Part shown: piece by piece, positions 52,126 through 61,343 of the stretch
Layout of the letters: each line of letters opens with the position of its first letter
Position numbering within the stretch: the stretch's first letter is position 1
Assembly: GCF_005280255.1 (NCBI RefSeq)
Contig: NZ_CP040018.1
Coordinates: forward strand, 2,170,001 to 2,234,000
Length of the DNA: 64,000 nucleotides
DNA from: Arthrobacter sp. 24S4-2
GTDB taxonomy: Bacteria > Actinomycetota > Actinomycetes > Actinomycetales > Micrococcaceae
Direction: 5' to 3'
Position numbers and translations under genes: made by a program
Notes under the pieces: model-generated
The model's database searches: none
Seen by the model: the letters and a program-made list of their open reading frames with translations, nothing else
Told to the model about the DNA's origin: nothing

Positions 52126-53157
52126 ATGAAAGCAATCGTGTACCGTGCCACGGGTGATCCGTCTGTTCTCGAACTCGTCGACCGCGAGATCCGCGACCCG
52201 GGGCGCGGGGAGGTGTGCGTGCGGATCATGGTCTCTGCCGTGAACCCCACCGACTGGAAGTCGCGCCGCGGCGCCAGACCGGGCGAGCCCTTGCCCTTCG
52301 CGGAGGTCGTGCCGAACCAAGACGGCGCCGGAATGGTGGACGCCGTCGGACCCGGCGTCGAGCATCTCCACGTCGGTGACAGGGTCTGGGTGGCCTTGGC
52401 CGCCTACCAGCGCGCCGACGGCGGGACAGCCCAAGAGTTCGCCGTCCTGCCGGCCGAGCGGGTCTTTCCGCTGCCGGAGAGTGCCGCGTTCGACCTCGGC
52501 GCAAGCCTGGGCGTTCCCGCGATCACCGCCCACAGGGCCCTGACCATCGCCGAGGACGGCCCGCGGCGGCTGCGCCCGGGAGCCTTGGACGGCAAGGTAG
52601 TTCTCGTTGCTGGAGGGGCCGGCGCCGTGGGCCATGCGGCGATCCAGCTCGCTAAGTGGGCTGGCGCCGTTGTGATCACGACCGTGAGTGGACCGGCGAA
52701 GGCTGCGCTGGTCACGGCCGCCGGCGCTGATCACGTCATCAATTACCGGGAAAGCCACGCGGCCGCGGAGATCCGCCGGATCGCTCCCGAGGGCGTCGAC
52801 CAGATCGTGGAGGTGGCGCCCGCGCAGAACGCGGAACTCGACCTGGCAGTAATCCGCAACCGCGGCTCCATCGCGGTCTACGCCAACAACGGCGGCGATC
52901 AGGTGACCCTGGACGTGCGCAGGCACTTCAGCCTCAACGTCCGCTACCAGTTCGTGTTGCTCTACACCGTTGGCATGGCGGCGGTGCACGCCGCCGCCGA
53001 GGACATCAATGCGGCCATCGCCGACGGCGCCATTCCGGTCGGAGAGGCCGCAGGTCTGCCGCTGCATCGCTTTGACCTAGCTAACACGGCTGCGGCCCAC
53101 GCGGCGGTGGAAGCGAGCATCATCGGCAAGGTGCTGATCGATGTGTCAGCGAGCTAG
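52126..53157 (+). CDS. Quinone oxidoreductase-like MDR family protein (NADPH-dependent)
   Basis: A 343-residue medium-chain dehydrogenase/reductase of the zinc-free quinone oxidoreductase type. The N-terminal GroES-like domain contains VSAVNPTDWKSRRG and NQDGAGMVDAVGPGVEHLHV GDRVW. The nucleotide fold follows (VVLVAGGAGAVGHAAIQLAK about residues 162-181). No structural zinc Cys cluster is present. Start at 52126 by family alignment; upstream sequence in this frame belongs to the IS21 end. It was originally divergent from the lipoprotein gene. Confidence 0.9.
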   Translation: MKAIVYRATGDPSVLELVDREIRDPGRGEVCVRIMVSAVNPTDWKSRRGARPGEPLPFAEVVPNQDGAGMVDAVGPGVEHLHVGDRVWVALAAYQRADGGTAQEFAVLPAERVFPLPESAAFDLGASLGVPAITAHRALTIAEDGPRRLRPGALDGKVVLVAGGAGAVGHAAIQLAKWAGAVVITTVSGPAKAALVTAAGADHVINYRESHAAAEIRRIAPEGVDQIVEVAPAQNAELDLAVIRNRGSIAVYANNGGDQVTLDVRRHFSLNVRYQFVLLYTVGMAAVHAAAEDINAAIADGAIPVGEAAGLPLHRFDLANTAAAHAAVEASIIGKVLIDVSAS

Positions 53158-53551
53158 CCGATAACGCCTCGGGAGCCTCGCGGGGGCAATCACGCGCCAA
53201 GATATTGTCGATTCGGATGACAACTTGGACTTCATCAACGATCGTCTGTTCGCCCACTGCGGGCCGACCGGATCTCGTTCACCCGGTCCCGGCCTGGGAA
53301 CAAGAACGGCGGCGCGCCCACGTGGAGCAGAAGAACGGTTGCAATTGGCCGGAAACCAGCCTTCCGTCAAGCTACGGTCGCCTCGGCTCTGGGACTACGA
53401 CGGCGCTGGCAGGGAACTTGCTGCAGTTTGGCTGCCGCAGGGGCGAGGAGCCTTATGCCGTCCCGGTATGCCCATCCCCGGACTTTGGTCTTAGACAGCA
53501 TCCCTAGGCCGGCCCGACACTGGAAGGATACTCGCGACCGAAAGGTATCCC
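53158..53551. other. Intergenic region, perhaps with a gene scrap
   Basis: No supported gene. A frame beginning VDSDDNLDFINDRLFAHCGP looks briefly coding and then turns Arg/Pro-rich, so it may be a decayed fragment. The last 30 bases hold the ribosome-binding site of the aminotransferase. Confidence 0.4.
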
Positions 53552-54829
53552 ATGTCCGTATCAGTGGAAACTTCCGCCGGATTTGCCAACTCGTCCGGTG
53601 ACATCAGCGTCCCTGCCCGGAAGCCGCACCTCGCGCAGCGCACCCTCGCCGCACGGCCTTCCGAAGTCCGCAAAGTGTTCAGGGCCGCCCAGCGGCCGGG
53701 CATGATCTCCTTTGCCAACGGCGCCCCCTACCTCGGCGCCCTTCCGTTCGAGCGGATCGCGGCGGACGCACAGCGGATCCTGCTCGACAGCGGCGAACGC
53801 TCCTTCCAATACGGCTCCAGCGACGGTATTCCTGAGCTCCGCGCCCACATTTCCGAACTAATGAAACTCGAGGGCATCACGGCCGGTCCGGACCGGGTCA
53901 TCGTGACCTCCGGTAGCCAGCAGGCCCTGGACGTAGCCGCCCGCGTCCTCGTCAACCCGGGCGACGTCATCTTCGCGGAGGCCCCGTCCTACGCCGGCGG
54001 CATGGCCGTGTTCACCAGTTACGAGGCCGACATTGTCCACGTCCCTATAGACGCCGACGGCCTGATCCCGGCGGAACTCGAACGGCTCATCCGCGAAGTC
54101 CGCGCCGCCGGCAAGACCGCCAGGGGCCTCTACACCATCCCCAACTTCCAGAACCCCGGCGGAGTGAACCTCTCCGCCGAACGCCGCCTGCAGGTCGGCG
54201 AGCTGTGCCGCAGCAACGACCTGCTGATCTTCGAGGACAACCCCTATGGGCTCCTGGGCTTCGACGGGGAAACCATGCCTGCCATCCAGCCCGGCTTCGA
54301 GGACATCACGCTGTACTTCGGCTCGTTCTCCAAGATGATTGCGCCTGGCCTGCGCGTGGGCTGGGTCCTGCCGCCGGCGTCGCTGTACGGCCACCTGCTC
54401 AATGCAAGCGAAACCTCACAGCTCAACCCCTCGGTGTACTCGCAGCAGCTCATCAGCGCCTACCTGGACGATCCCGCCTGGGAAGACAAGCTGGCCGAAT
54501 ACCGGGCCATCTACCGGGAGAAGTTCACCGCCCTGGTGGAAAAACTCGCGATGGTCATGCCCGCCGGCACCACCTGGAACCGGCCCACCGGCGGCTTCTA
54601 CCTTTGGGTGAAGGTCCCGGCCGGGATCGACACCGAAGCGCTCGTCTACGACTGCATCGAACGCGGCGTGGTGTACGTCCCAGGAACCGCCTTCTACACG
54701 AACGGCAGCGGCCACAGCGAACTGCGGATGTCCTTCTGCCTGCCGTCCCTGGACGATATCCGCAAGGGCGCCGCCATCCTCGGCGAGGTATTCAGCGCCG
54801 CCGTTGCGGGAGCAGCAACCTCGGATTAG
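53552..54829 (+). CDS. PLP-dependent aminotransferase, class I/II (2-aminoadipate/MocR-type without HTH)
   Basis: A 425-residue fold-type I aminotransferase. The Schiff-base lysine is K261 (FGSFSKMIAPGLRVG). D229 (FEDNPYG) and N201 (PNFQNPGG) contact the cofactor. It is closest in pattern to LysN/2-aminoadipate and aromatic aminotransferases, and lacks the GntR domain of MocR regulators. GAAAGG precedes the ATG. It converges on the leftward ALDH-ThDP genes and could provide their 2-oxoacid substrate; the amino donor is unknown. Confidence 0.9.
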   Translation: MSVSVETSAGFANSSGDISVPARKPHLAQRTLAARPSEVRKVFRAAQRPGMISFANGAPYLGALPFERIAADAQRILLDSGERSFQYGSSDGIPELRAHISELMKLEGITAGPDRVIVTSGSQQALDVAARVLVNPGDVIFAEAPSYAGGMAVFTSYEADIVHVPIDADGLIPAELERLIREVRAAGKTARGLYTIPNFQNPGGVNLSAERRLQVGELCRSNDLLIFEDNPYGLLGFDGETMPAIQPGFEDITLYFGSFSKMIAPGLRVGWVLPPASLYGHLLNASETSQLNPSVYSQQLISAYLDDPAWEDKLAEYRAIYREKFTALVEKLAMVMPAGTTWNRPTGGFYLWVKVPAGIDTEALVYDCIERGVVYVPGTAFYTNGSGHSELRMSFCLPSLDDIRKGAAILGEVFSAAVAGAATSD

Positions 54830-54849
54830 TCGCACTGCGAAGCAACAAC

Positions 54850-54885
54850 GTGAGGCGCCCCCAGAGCTGTCTGGGGGCGCCTCAC
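54850..54885. terminator. Bidirectional hairpin terminator
   Basis: GTGAGGCGCCCCCAG (54850-54864) and CTGGGGGCGCCTCAC (54871-54885) form a perfect 15-bp stem with a 6-nt loop between convergent genes. Confidence 0.88.
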
Positions 54886-54910
54886 GGATATATGGATGTT
54901 TCAGATCGGA

Positions 54911-55153
54911 TTACACAGTGGCCGGCGCGGCTTCCGTATGACGGCCAAAAAAGATCTCGAATGAATCGAAATCGATCAGCCGTCGGGTGCCGGTGATGGT
55001 GTCCTGAATCCAGAACACTCCCAATTCCGGGTGGGCTTCTTCGATGTGGCCACGGTGGTGAACTTTGTGGTTCTGCCGTGCCTCGATGAGATCACCAAGG
55101 CAAAGGTGGCTGAAGTCATAGGACCGGAACTTGTCGGAGGGTAGGGCGGTCAT
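54911..55153 (-). CDS. Small conserved-type protein of unknown function (80 residues)
   Basis: The product (FRSYDFSHLCLGDLIEARQN ..., GVFWIQDTITGTRRLIDFDS FEIF) is acidic/aromatic with no membrane segment and looks like a compact single domain. CAGGA lies 6 nt before the ATG at 55153; the frame extends upstream with a Pro-rich sequence that is not needed. It follows the ALDH gene by 78 bp on the same strand. Function unknown. Confidence 0.65.
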   Translation of the reverse strand: MTALPSDKFRSYDFSHLCLGDLIEARQNHKVHHRGHIEEAHPELGVFWIQDTITGTRRLIDFDSFEIFFGRHTEAAPATV

Positions 55154-55231
55154 GTGGGGTCCTGGGTGGGGGTGGGTGTCTGGGGCCGTGCCCGGTGGTT
55201 CTGCCGTTTTTTCATCGGGGATTCCCGCCAC

Positions 55232-56605
55232 CTACTTCGCCGTGCGGATCAGTTTCCGGTTCACGAACTCGTCCATGCCGTACTTGCCCAGTTCGCGGCC
55301 CACGCCGGAGCGCTTGATGCCGCCAAAAGGCAGCTCGGCAGCGGTGCCGGGGGCGTGGTTGATGTACACCATGCCGGCATCCAGGCGGTCTGCGATCTCC
55401 GCGGCCTTCTCCGGGTCGGTGGACTGGATCACGGCGCCCAGCCCGTAGACGGAGTTGTTGGCCAGCTCCACGGCCTCGTCCTCGGAGGAAACCCGGTACA
55501 GCACCGCCACCGGGCCGAACAGCTCCTCGTAGAAGGCGCGCATGTCCTCGGTGACCCCGGCCAGGATCGTCGGCTGGAACCAGGATCCCGGCTGATCCAG
55601 CCGGCCGCCGCCGGTGAGCACGCTGGCGCCCTTGGCGACGGCGTCGTCCACCTGCTCTGCCAGCCCGTCCAACGCGGCGGCAGAGGCCAGCGGCCCCATG
55701 AACGTGTCCGCCTCGGTGGGGTCACCCACCTTCACGGAGGTCACAGCTCCTATGAATTTCTCCACGAACCGGTCATACACAGCGTCCGCCACGATGATCC
55801 GTTTGGCCGCGTTGCAGGCCTGGCCGGTGTTGCCGAAGCGGCCGAACAGGGCGTGCGTGGCCGCCTGGTCAAGGTCCGCGGAGTCCAGCACCAGGAACGG
55901 GTCCGAGCCGCCGAGTTCGAGGACCACCTTCTTGAGGTTCCGGCCGGCGATCTCCGCGACGGCCGATCCAGCGCGCTCGGAACCCGTCAGCGAGACACCC
56001 TGCACGCGCGGGTCGGCGATGATGTCCGCCACCTGCCCGTTCGTGGCGAAGATGTTCAGGTACGCACCGTCGGGCGCGCCAGCGTCGCGGAAGATCTGTT
56101 CCATGGCCAGCGCGGATTCCGGGCACTGCGGGGCGTGCTTGAGCAGGATGGTGTTCCCGTTCATCAGGTTGGGCGCGGCGAACCGGGCCACCTGGTAGTA
56201 CGGGAAGTTCCACGGCATGATCCCCAGCAGCACGCCCAGGCCGTCCTTGCGGACGATTGCCGTGCCGCCGGCCGCGACCTCCAGCTCCTCGTCCTCGAGG
56301 AAGGCCGGGCCGTTTTCGGCGTAGTACCGGTAGATGGACGCCACGATGTCCACCTCGATCTGTGCCTGGAAGGCGGGTTTGCCCATCTCGCGGGTAATGA
56401 TCGCGGCAAGCTCGTCGCGGCGCTCGGTGTACAGCTCGGCCACGCGGCCCAGCAGCTTCACCCGGTCCGCCAGTGCCGTGCGGTTCCAGGCCTTGAAGGC
56501 GGCGTTGGCGGTGGTTACTGCGGCGTTGATCTGCTCGTCGGTGGCGGTGGGGTAGGCCTTGACGGTCTCCCCGGTGGCCGGGTTGGTGACGGCATAGAGG
56601 CTCAT
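55232..56605 (-). CDS. gabD: NAD(P)-dependent aldehyde dehydrogenase, succinate-semialdehyde type
   Basis: A 457-residue aldehyde dehydrogenase of the short SSADH (Sad/YneI-like) group. Catalytic C264 (NTGQACNAAKR), general-base E230 (VLELGGSDPF), N133 (PWNFPYYQ) and K156 (LLKHAPQCPES) are all present. AAGGAG precedes the ATG. It is 29 bp after the ThDP enzyme gene and probably in its operon, so it may oxidise the aldehyde that the decarboxylase produces; succinate semialdehyde is the family default substrate. Confidence 0.9.
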   Translation of the reverse strand: MSLYAVTNPATGETVKAYPTATDEQINAAVTTANAAFKAWNRTALADRVKLLGRVAELYTERRDELAAIITREMGKPAFQAQIEVDIVASIYRYYAENGPAFLEDEELEVAAGGTAIVRKDGLGVLLGIMPWNFPYYQVARFAAPNLMNGNTILLKHAPQCPESALAMEQIFRDAGAPDGAYLNIFATNGQVADIIADPRVQGVSLTGSERAGSAVAEIAGRNLKKVVLELGGSDPFLVLDSADLDQAATHALFGRFGNTGQACNAAKRIIVADAVYDRFVEKFIGAVTSVKVGDPTEADTFMGPLASAAALDGLAEQVDDAVAKGASVLTGGGRLDQPGSWFQPTILAGVTEDMRAFYEELFGPVAVLYRVSSEDEAVELANNSVYGLGAVIQSTDPEKAAEIADRLDAGMVYINHAPGTAAELPFGGIKRSGVGRELGKYGMDEFVNRKLIRTAK

Positions 56606-56634
56606 GATGTGCTCCTTCAGTCGGGTTGGATCGG

Positions 56635-58284
56635 TTAGGGGAGGGCTATCGCAGGGTCGGCGATGACGTGGATGATGGCCGGGATGCGCTGGTCCTGGAC
56701 AGCTTTCAGGGAACGTTCGACGGCGATCGCGGCCTGGTCGTCGCTGGTCACCGTTTCGCCGTGGCCGCCGAAGGCGCGGGCGTAGGCCGCGAAGTCGGGG
56801 TTGGCCAGCTGGGTGCCGCTGACGCGGCCCGGGAAATGGTGTTCCTGGTGGTCCCGGATGGTGCCGTACTGGCCGTTGTCCATCACGATGATGAGCATCG
56901 CGGCGCCGTACTGCACTGCCGTGGCGAACTCCTGGCCGTTCATCAGGAATTCCCCGTCGCCGGCGATGGCCACGGCCAGGCGCTCCGGGCTTTGCAGTGA
57001 CGCGGCCACTGCCGCCGGCACGCTGTAGCCCATGGAACCGTTGCGCATGCTCAGTTGCGACGGGAACACGTTCGTGGGCAGGTACCGCTGTGCCCAGGCG
57101 CAGTGGTTGCCTGCGCCGAAGCTGTATACGGCGTCCTGCGGCAGGCGCCGGACCAGTTCGGACACCACGGCGCTCATGTGGCCGGTGCCTTCACGGGTTG
57201 CCGGCAGGGCTGACACGTCCGGGAGTTCGCTGAACGCAGCCTGCGCGGACCGGCCGGCGGCACGCCAGGAGTCCCACTCGGCGGCCTTGCCAAGCCGCAG
57301 GTCCTTGACGGCCGCGGCGAAGGCCACCGGGCTTGCCAGAATGTGGGCCGTCACGGCGCCGGAGCGTCCCCGCAGGGAACTGTCGATGTTGACCACGATG
57401 TTCGTGGCGCCCAGTGACTGCCGCAGGGTATAGCCGTCGGTGGGAACGTCGGTGGGCACCGCGCCAATGGCCAGCAGCACATCGGCCTCGGCAAAGATCC
57501 GGGCGGTCTCCGCGGTGCGGCCGTAGCCCAGGGCGCCGACGAACACCTCGGAATCGAACGGGATCCGGTCCGAGGCGCGCCAGTCCTGGATGACCGGGAT
57601 GCCGTTGGCCTCGGCGAAGCTGGTGACTGCTGCAGCGGCGGCGGGGGTCCAGCGCTGGCCGCCCACAAAGAGGGCGGGCTTTTCTGCACCCGCCAGGGCG
57701 GTGCGGACCAAGTCCAGCTCAGCCGCGGACACTGCCCCTTCGGCCACGGCCATGGGCGCGTGCAGGCCACCGGTGAACTCGTGGGTGATGACGTCTTCCG
57801 GCAGGCCCACGATCACGGGACCGGGGCGCCCTGACTTGGCGGCGAAGAATGCTTCGGCAACCACTTCCGAGGCCCGCGAGGCTTCGTCGAGGACCAGGAC
57901 GCGTTTGGCCTGGGTGCCGAACCATGCCTTCGGATCGAACTCCTGGAAGGACTCACGCTCGCGGTCTGCCACGGGGATCAGGCCCACGAACAGGACCATG
58001 GGTGTGGCGTCCTGCCAGGCGGCGTGGATGGCAACGAAGGCATTTGCGGCGCCCGGCCCGCGGGTCACCATGGCCACGCCGGGCTCGCCCGTGAACTTGC
58101 CGTGGGCTTCGGCCATGTAGGCTGCGCCGCCTTCCTGGCGGCACACTATGGTCTCGATGTCCGCTCCGTGGAGCCCGTCGAGCACGGCGAGGTAGCTTTC
58201 GCCGGGGACTGCGAATACGCGGTTGACCCCGTGCAGGACCAGTGAGTCAACGATCGCTTGGCCGGCGTGGGTTGTCGTCTTCAA
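56635..58284 (-). CDS. ThDP-dependent enzyme, acetolactate-synthase/benzoylformate-decarboxylase superfamily
   Basis: A 549-residue ThDP enzyme, different from the one at 4,658. The catalytic Glu is in VCRQEGGAAYMAEAHGKFTG (about residue 51), and the ThDP motif runs from AGDGEFLMN to MDNGQYGTI near residues 420-455. The TTG at 58284 is chosen as start because GAGGAG lies 7 nt before it; no nearer ATG has a site. It is followed closely by the aldehyde dehydrogenase, which suggests a 2-oxoacid to aldehyde to acid sequence. Acetolactate synthase activity is unlikely without a regulatory subunit nearby. Confidence 0.85.
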   Translation of the reverse strand: MKTTTHAGQAIVDSLVLHGVNRVFAVPGESYLAVLDGLHGADIETIVCRQEGGAAYMAEAHGKFTGEPGVAMVTRGPGAANAFVAIHAAWQDATPMVLFVGLIPVADRERESFQEFDPKAWFGTQAKRVLVLDEASRASEVVAEAFFAAKSGRPGPVIVGLPEDVITHEFTGGLHAPMAVAEGAVSAAELDLVRTALAGAEKPALFVGGQRWTPAAAAAVTSFAEANGIPVIQDWRASDRIPFDSEVFVGALGYGRTAETARIFAEADVLLAIGAVPTDVPTDGYTLRQSLGATNIVVNIDSSLRGRSGAVTAHILASPVAFAAAVKDLRLGKAAEWDSWRAAGRSAQAAFSELPDVSALPATREGTGHMSAVVSELVRRLPQDAVYSFGAGNHCAWAQRYLPTNVFPSQLSMRNGSMGYSVPAAVAASLQSPERLAVAIAGDGEFLMNGQEFATAVQYGAAMLIIVMDNGQYGTIRDHQEHHFPGRVSGTQLANPDFAAYARAFGGHGETVTSDDQAAIAVERSLKAVQDQRIPAIIHVIADPAIALP

Positions 58285-58501
58285 AGTAGTGCTCCTCAAC
58301 AGAGTGGCCAGGATCTGGCCGTCGGTGGCGGCCGGCTGCAGTGCCGGCGCCAAGGGGTTTCCTCAAGTATTGGCAGCCAAGTTCATGCTGTCTAATACAT
58401 ATAAAGTTGAAAATAGATAACCAAAGAGCATGAATAACGACGGCGGCAGTCACCGCTGCGGCGCAGCCGCGCGTGGCCGCCCGGGTGACCGTGAAGGCCG
58501 C

Positions 58502-60175
58502 CTAATCCGGAAAGCTGCCGTGCACCAGTTCGCCGCCCACCACGGTGGCCGCCACGCGAACGTCGCGGAGGGCATTGGCGGGAACCTCGTAAATGTCCTC
58601 GGTCAGGGCCACGAAGTCGGCCAGCATGCCCGGTGCCAGCGAGCCTTTGTAGTGGTCCTCGTGCACTGCATGCGCGCTGCCCACGGTGTAGGCGCGCACG
58701 GCCTGGGCCACGCTGATGCGTTCCTCCGGTCCGAAGTCGGCACCCGAGGACGTACGCCGGTTCACCAGATCGTGGATGTTCAGGAGCGGATCGCCGGACA
58801 CTACGGGCGCATCGCTGCTGGCAGGGATCTCGATCCCGGCGTCGAGCAGGGACTTCACCCGGTAGGCAAGACGCGTCCGCTCCGGTCCCAGTGCCCTTGC
58901 TGCCCCGTCACCGAGTTCGCTGATGAAGCGGCCCTGCGGGACGGGGATCAGACCCAGGGATGCCAGCCGTTTGATTTGGTCATCGCCGGCGACGTTGACG
59001 TGTTCCACCCGGTGGCGCGCGTCCGGACGGGGGTAGAGCTGCTGGGCTTCCTCGAAGATGTCCAGCACCACATCCAGCGCTGCATCGCCGATGGCGTGGG
59101 TCGCCACCTGCCAGCCCGCCCGGTGCGCGCCGATGACGCGGCGGCGCAGTTCCTGGGCCGGGAACTGCAGGAGCCCGCGGTTGCCGGCCGGCTCGCCGGC
59201 CGCGTGCTGGTAGTCGCAGCACATAAACGCGCTGCGGCCGATCAGCGAACCATCGGACAGGATCTTGGCCGGACCTAGCCGGAGCCATTCGTCGCCGAAG
59301 CCGGAGCGCATGCCCAGGTCCAAGCCCATTCGGGAAACCGCGCCGTTGTGGCCGTCCTGCTCGGCGTCGCCCAACCCGTGCAGAGTGGTCAGATAGGGCA
59401 TTACCGTGGCGCGCACGCCGAGCTTCCCGGCATCGCGCGCGGCCTGGTAGCCGGCAATATCGGACAGGGTGTGGCCGATGTGCTGCGGGGCCCCAAGGCC
59501 GGGCTCGGTGATGCTGGTGACGCCAAGTTCCAGCAGGGCGGCGCTGCCCGCGCCCACCATCTCGGCCACATCCTCCACTCCGGGCCCCGGAATGGCATCC
59601 ATGACCAGTGCCCGTGCGGTCTCCTGAAGCAGCCCGATGGCCCTGCCGTCCGCGCCGGCAGGTGCGGCCCCGCCGTCAGGCGTGGTGACATTGCTGCGGC
59701 CGGCATAGCCGGCCCGCTCGAAGGCTGCCGTATTGGCCACCCCCATGTGCCGCGAGTTGTGCATAAGCCACACCGGATGGCCATGGCTGACAGCGTCGAG
59801 CTGCTCCGCCGTGGGGTGCCGGTTGCCCAGGTGGTTCTGGTCGTATCCGGCACCCTGGACCCATGCCCCTTCCGGCGCCGCGAGGCAGGCGCGGTCCACG
59901 GCGGCCAGCAGTTCGTCCATGGTGGCGCACACTGCGGGGCGGAGGTCGGCCTGGACCAGTGCCTGGCCCACATAGCTCAGGTGGCAGTGGGCATCGTTGA
60001 AACCTGGGACTACGGCGGTGCCCGCCAGGTCGAACACGTCGCGGAAGAGTGATGCGGGCAGGTCGTCGTCGAGGCTGATGATGCGCCCGTTGTGGACGCC
60101 CACGCTGCGCGCCTGCGGACGCCGGACGTCCTGGGTGTAGAACGATCCATTGGTGTACAGCGTGTCCAAGAGCAT
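58502..60175 (-). CDS. Amidohydrolase family protein, YtcJ type
   Basis: A 557-residue amidohydrolase_3 (PF07969) enzyme. The metal-binding start is VVPGFNDAHCHL (about residues 55-66). Further metal-site residues are in GWQVATHAIGDAALDVVLD and RHRVEHVNVAG, and the late Asp in IPASSDAPVVSGDPL. GGGAG lies 7 nt before the ATG. It is divergent-neighbour to the LysR gene region and similar in type to the amidohydrolase at the right edge. The substrate of YtcJ-type enzymes is mostly unknown (amides, carbamates or cyclic ureas are candidates). Confidence 0.9.
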   Translation of the reverse strand: MLLDTLYTNGSFYTQDVRRPQARSVGVHNGRIISLDDDLPASLFRDVFDLAGTAVVPGFNDAHCHLSYVGQALVQADLRPAVCATMDELLAAVDRACLAAPEGAWVQGAGYDQNHLGNRHPTAEQLDAVSHGHPVWLMHNSRHMGVANTAAFERAGYAGRSNVTTPDGGAAPAGADGRAIGLLQETARALVMDAIPGPGVEDVAEMVGAGSAALLELGVTSITEPGLGAPQHIGHTLSDIAGYQAARDAGKLGVRATVMPYLTTLHGLGDAEQDGHNGAVSRMGLDLGMRSGFGDEWLRLGPAKILSDGSLIGRSAFMCCDYQHAAGEPAGNRGLLQFPAQELRRRVIGAHRAGWQVATHAIGDAALDVVLDIFEEAQQLYPRPDARHRVEHVNVAGDDQIKRLASLGLIPVPQGRFISELGDGAARALGPERTRLAYRVKSLLDAGIEIPASSDAPVVSGDPLLNIHDLVNRRTSSGADFGPEERISVAQAVRAYTVGSAHAVHEDHYKGSLAPGMLADFVALTEDIYEVPANALRDVRVAATVVGGELVHGSFPD

Positions 60176-60277
60176 GCAGTTCTCCCGATGTGTGTGGATG
60201 CATCATTGCGATCCATCAAGTATCGGAAGCGGGGACTCATGCTGTCTAATGTTTATTTGGTTGATTGCTCATGCTCA

Positions 60278-61204
60278 TCAGGCATGATCAGTAATCTTCG
60301 CGTCAGGGATAACGGCACCCTGCCGCTGGAGGAAGTTGCGGATCCGTCGGGCCACCGCCCGGATGGTGTCCTCCGCGAAATGGCCCGGGATCCAGGCGGC
60401 GTGCAGGGGAAGTCGAAGGGCCGGGCCGGGCTGCGCTTCCGTGCCTGCCAGGATCCGGATTCGGTGGGTGCCGTAGGCGGGCAGGTCGGTGGTGACCCCG
60501 ACGCCGTGTCCGGCTGCCGCCAGTGCCATGATGGTCTGCCCGTCATCGCATTCGGACACCTCGCGGAAGCTCAGATGCGCCTGGTTCAGTGCGTCGTCCA
60601 GGATGTAGCGGCTGACGCTCTGGTGCGAGGGGAGGATGGCGTGCTGACCGGACAGGACCGATAGCGGGAGTTCGGTGACGCCGTCGAGGGCCCATTCGTG
60701 TTCCGCCGCGACGTAGGCGCTCAGGGGGATGCTGCCCAACGCCATGGTGGCCAGGCCTGGCTCTGGTGGTGCGGGCGAGACGGCAAAATCGCAGCCGTGA
60801 AGCAGCGCCTCGGCTATGGCGAAGTGGCTAGTTTCCTGGGTGATGATGAGCGGATCGTCGGGCCCCGTTGTGGCGATGTATGGCGCCAGGAAGCCGCGGA
60901 CGGAAGCGGCCGTGGCCGCGGCAACCAGGGTGGCCACCCGTCCGGTCCGCAGGGCATCCGCGGCAGCTTCGAGGCCCTGGGTCTCCAGCATGAGGCGGCG
61001 GGCGGCGGGAATGAACGCACGGCCGGCGGGGGTAAGCGCCAGCTTGTTGCCCTGCGCCTCGAACAGGCGTAGCTTGAGCTCGTTTTCCAGGGTCTTGATT
61101 TGCCGGCTGAGCGCGGGCTGTGCGATGTGGATCCGTTCGGCGGCGGCGGTCACGGTGCCGGCGTCCACGACGGCAAGGAAGTACTGCAGGCGGCGAAGGT
61201 TCAT
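60278..61204 (-). CDS. LysR family transcriptional regulator
   Basis: A 308-residue LysR regulator. The winged helix-turn-helix is at the N-terminus (MNLRRLQYFLAVVDAGTVTA, RIHIAQPALSRQIKTLENEL), and the substrate-binding-like domain covers about residues 90-290. The frame is open far upstream, but the ATG at 61204 matches the normal LysR start. It is divergent from the MHS transporter gene (139 bp apart), the classic arrangement for LysR control of a transport/catabolic unit, and flanked by two amidohydrolase genes. Confidence 0.93.
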   Translation of the reverse strand: MNLRRLQYFLAVVDAGTVTAAAERIHIAQPALSRQIKTLENELKLRLFEAQGNKLALTPAGRAFIPAARRLMLETQGLEAAADALRTGRVATLVAAATAASVRGFLAPYIATTGPDDPLIITQETSHFAIAEALLHGCDFAVSPAPPEPGLATMALGSIPLSAYVAAEHEWALDGVTELPLSVLSGQHAILPSHQSVSRYILDDALNQAHLSFREVSECDDGQTIMALAAAGHGVGVTTDLPAYGTHRIRILAGTEAQPGPALRLPLHAAWIPGHFAEDTIRAVARRIRNFLQRQGAVIPDAKITDHA

Positions 61205-61343
61205 GGCAACAGCATGCTCTTTGGGTATACCTAAATGCAAGAAGAAGTATTGGCGGGTATGCAACGCCTCACAGTACGTTTCATGGGCAGAGCCGTCCGC
61301 GCTCTCAGCCCATCGACATTGCACCGCCATTTGAGGACCTCCC

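Noticed and set aside
53205..53507. 100-residue rightward frame before the aminotransferase
   Set aside because: Two overlapping frames are equally plausible, both low-complexity, and neither has a ribosome-binding site.
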